From NCBI GenBank assembly GCA_030039005.1, contig JASHQT010000482.1, positions 1 through 5,236 of the forward strand: a stretch of 5,236 nucleotides of DNA. Reading direction: 5' to 3'. The notes beneath the pieces are model-generated. The model did not search any database, was not told the DNA's origin, and was given only the letters and a program-made list of their open reading frames with translations. This DNA is from Bryobacteraceae bacterium. Lineage in GTDB: Bacteria > Acidobacteriota > Terriglobia > Bryobacterales > Bryobacteraceae. The translations under genes were made by a program, and so were the position numbers. The first letter of the stretch is position 1, and each line of letters begins with the position of its first letter. Below are positions 5,044 to 5,236 of this stretch, in pieces.

Positions 5044-5236
5044 CTAAAGGGCTGCGGGCGCAGCGCCGTCGCGTCCCGGCTCCAGAAAGTGCCGCACGAT
5101 GCCGCCGATGGCCATGAATTTCTCCAGATCGGCCGGCTTATGGAAGTAAAACGAGGCTCCTAAATCGCGCGCGCGGGCGCGATCGCGCGGCGAGTCCGAG
5201 GAGGTGATCACGATGGCCGGAACGTGCGCGCAACGG
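5044..5236 (-). CDS. Single-domain response regulator (REC), N-terminus cut by window edge
   Basis: The last 63 residues of a receiver-domain protein are read on the minus strand to TAG at 5046-5044. The fragment has the second half of a REC fold: strand 4 (VPAIVITSSDSP) ending in the conserved Thr/Ser, helix 4 (RDRARARDLGA), strand 5 with the switch Lys-Pro (FYFHKP), then helix 5 (ADLEKFMAIGGIVRHFLEP). The phospho-acceptor Asp lies beyond the window edge. The protein ends about 13 residues after helix 5 with no output domain, so it is stand-alone. The pattern resembles Rcp1-type regulators, which pass phosphate in phytochrome or hybrid kinase systems. A partner kinase may lie upstream (to the right), which is not visible. 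The MBL hydrolase follows on the same strand. Confidence 0.88.
   Translation of the reverse strand, partial: RCAHVPAIVITSSDSPRDRARARDLGASFYFHKPADLEKFMAIGGIVRHFLEPGRDGAAPAAL

Noticed and set aside
5049..5064. Hairpin near the 3' end of the response regulator (GCTGC/GCAGC arms) as a terminator
   Set aside because: The arms are only 5-6 bp, lie inside the coding region, and are followed by CCTTTAG rather than a real T-run.
1..5236. Mobile element, CRISPR, tRNA, rRNA or riboswitch
   Set aside because: I read both strands and saw no transposase or integrase motifs, direct-repeat arrays, tRNA-like cloverleaf or recognised riboswitch core. The intergenic gaps are all under 175 bp.

Overview
The window is an ordinary-looking stretch of bacterial chromosome with a GC content of roughly 60% judged by eye. 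It holds eight protein genes packed closely together. There is no sign of a mobile element, CRISPR array, tRNA or rRNA. The gene content suggests a soil-type Acidobacteriota, possibly in the Solibacter/Bryobacter direction: a DUF6152 secreted protein, an MscL with a C-terminal zinc ribbon, a short MetE-like protein and an RNase Z/PhnP-like hydrolase. This placement is inferred from family resemblance only, with moderate to low certainty.

Layout, left to right:
- 1-692, minus: luciferase-like flavin oxidoreductase, cut by the left edge.
- 865-1923, plus: MetE C-terminal-domain-like methyltransferase.
- 1907-2254, minus: small PEGA-like hypothetical protein.
- 2330-2782, plus: secreted DUF6152 protein.
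- 2691-3572, minus: tRNA pseudouridine synthase TruA.
- 3655-4101, plus: mechanosensitive channel MscL.
- 4091-4975, minus: MBL-fold metallo-hydrolase.
- 5044-5236, minus: C-terminal part of a single-domain response regulator, cut by the right edge.

The layout is the most distinctive property. The first seven genes alternate strand strictly, so nearly every junction is divergent or convergent and only the last two genes could share a transcript. All three convergent pairs overlap at their 3' ends (17, 92 and 11 bp). In the largest overlap, the whole non-conserved C-terminal tail of TruA is encoded antisense to the low-complexity tail of the DUF6152 protein. The three divergent gaps (172, 75 and 82 bp) hold the promoters. 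Each plus-strand gene is preceded by an extended -10 box (TGn plus a TATAAT-like hexamer) and a short predicted leader. The gap at 2255-2329 also has a perfect 16-bp palindrome between two divergent -10 boxes, which makes it the best candidate operator in the window.

The genes do not form one pathway. They cover redox or one-carbon metabolism, tRNA modification, osmotic protection and signalling. I see no convincing undescribed multi-gene system. The points worth a second look are the architecture (overlaps, shared divergent control regions), the TruA tail, the zinc-ribbon MscL and the stand-alone MetE-like enzyme.
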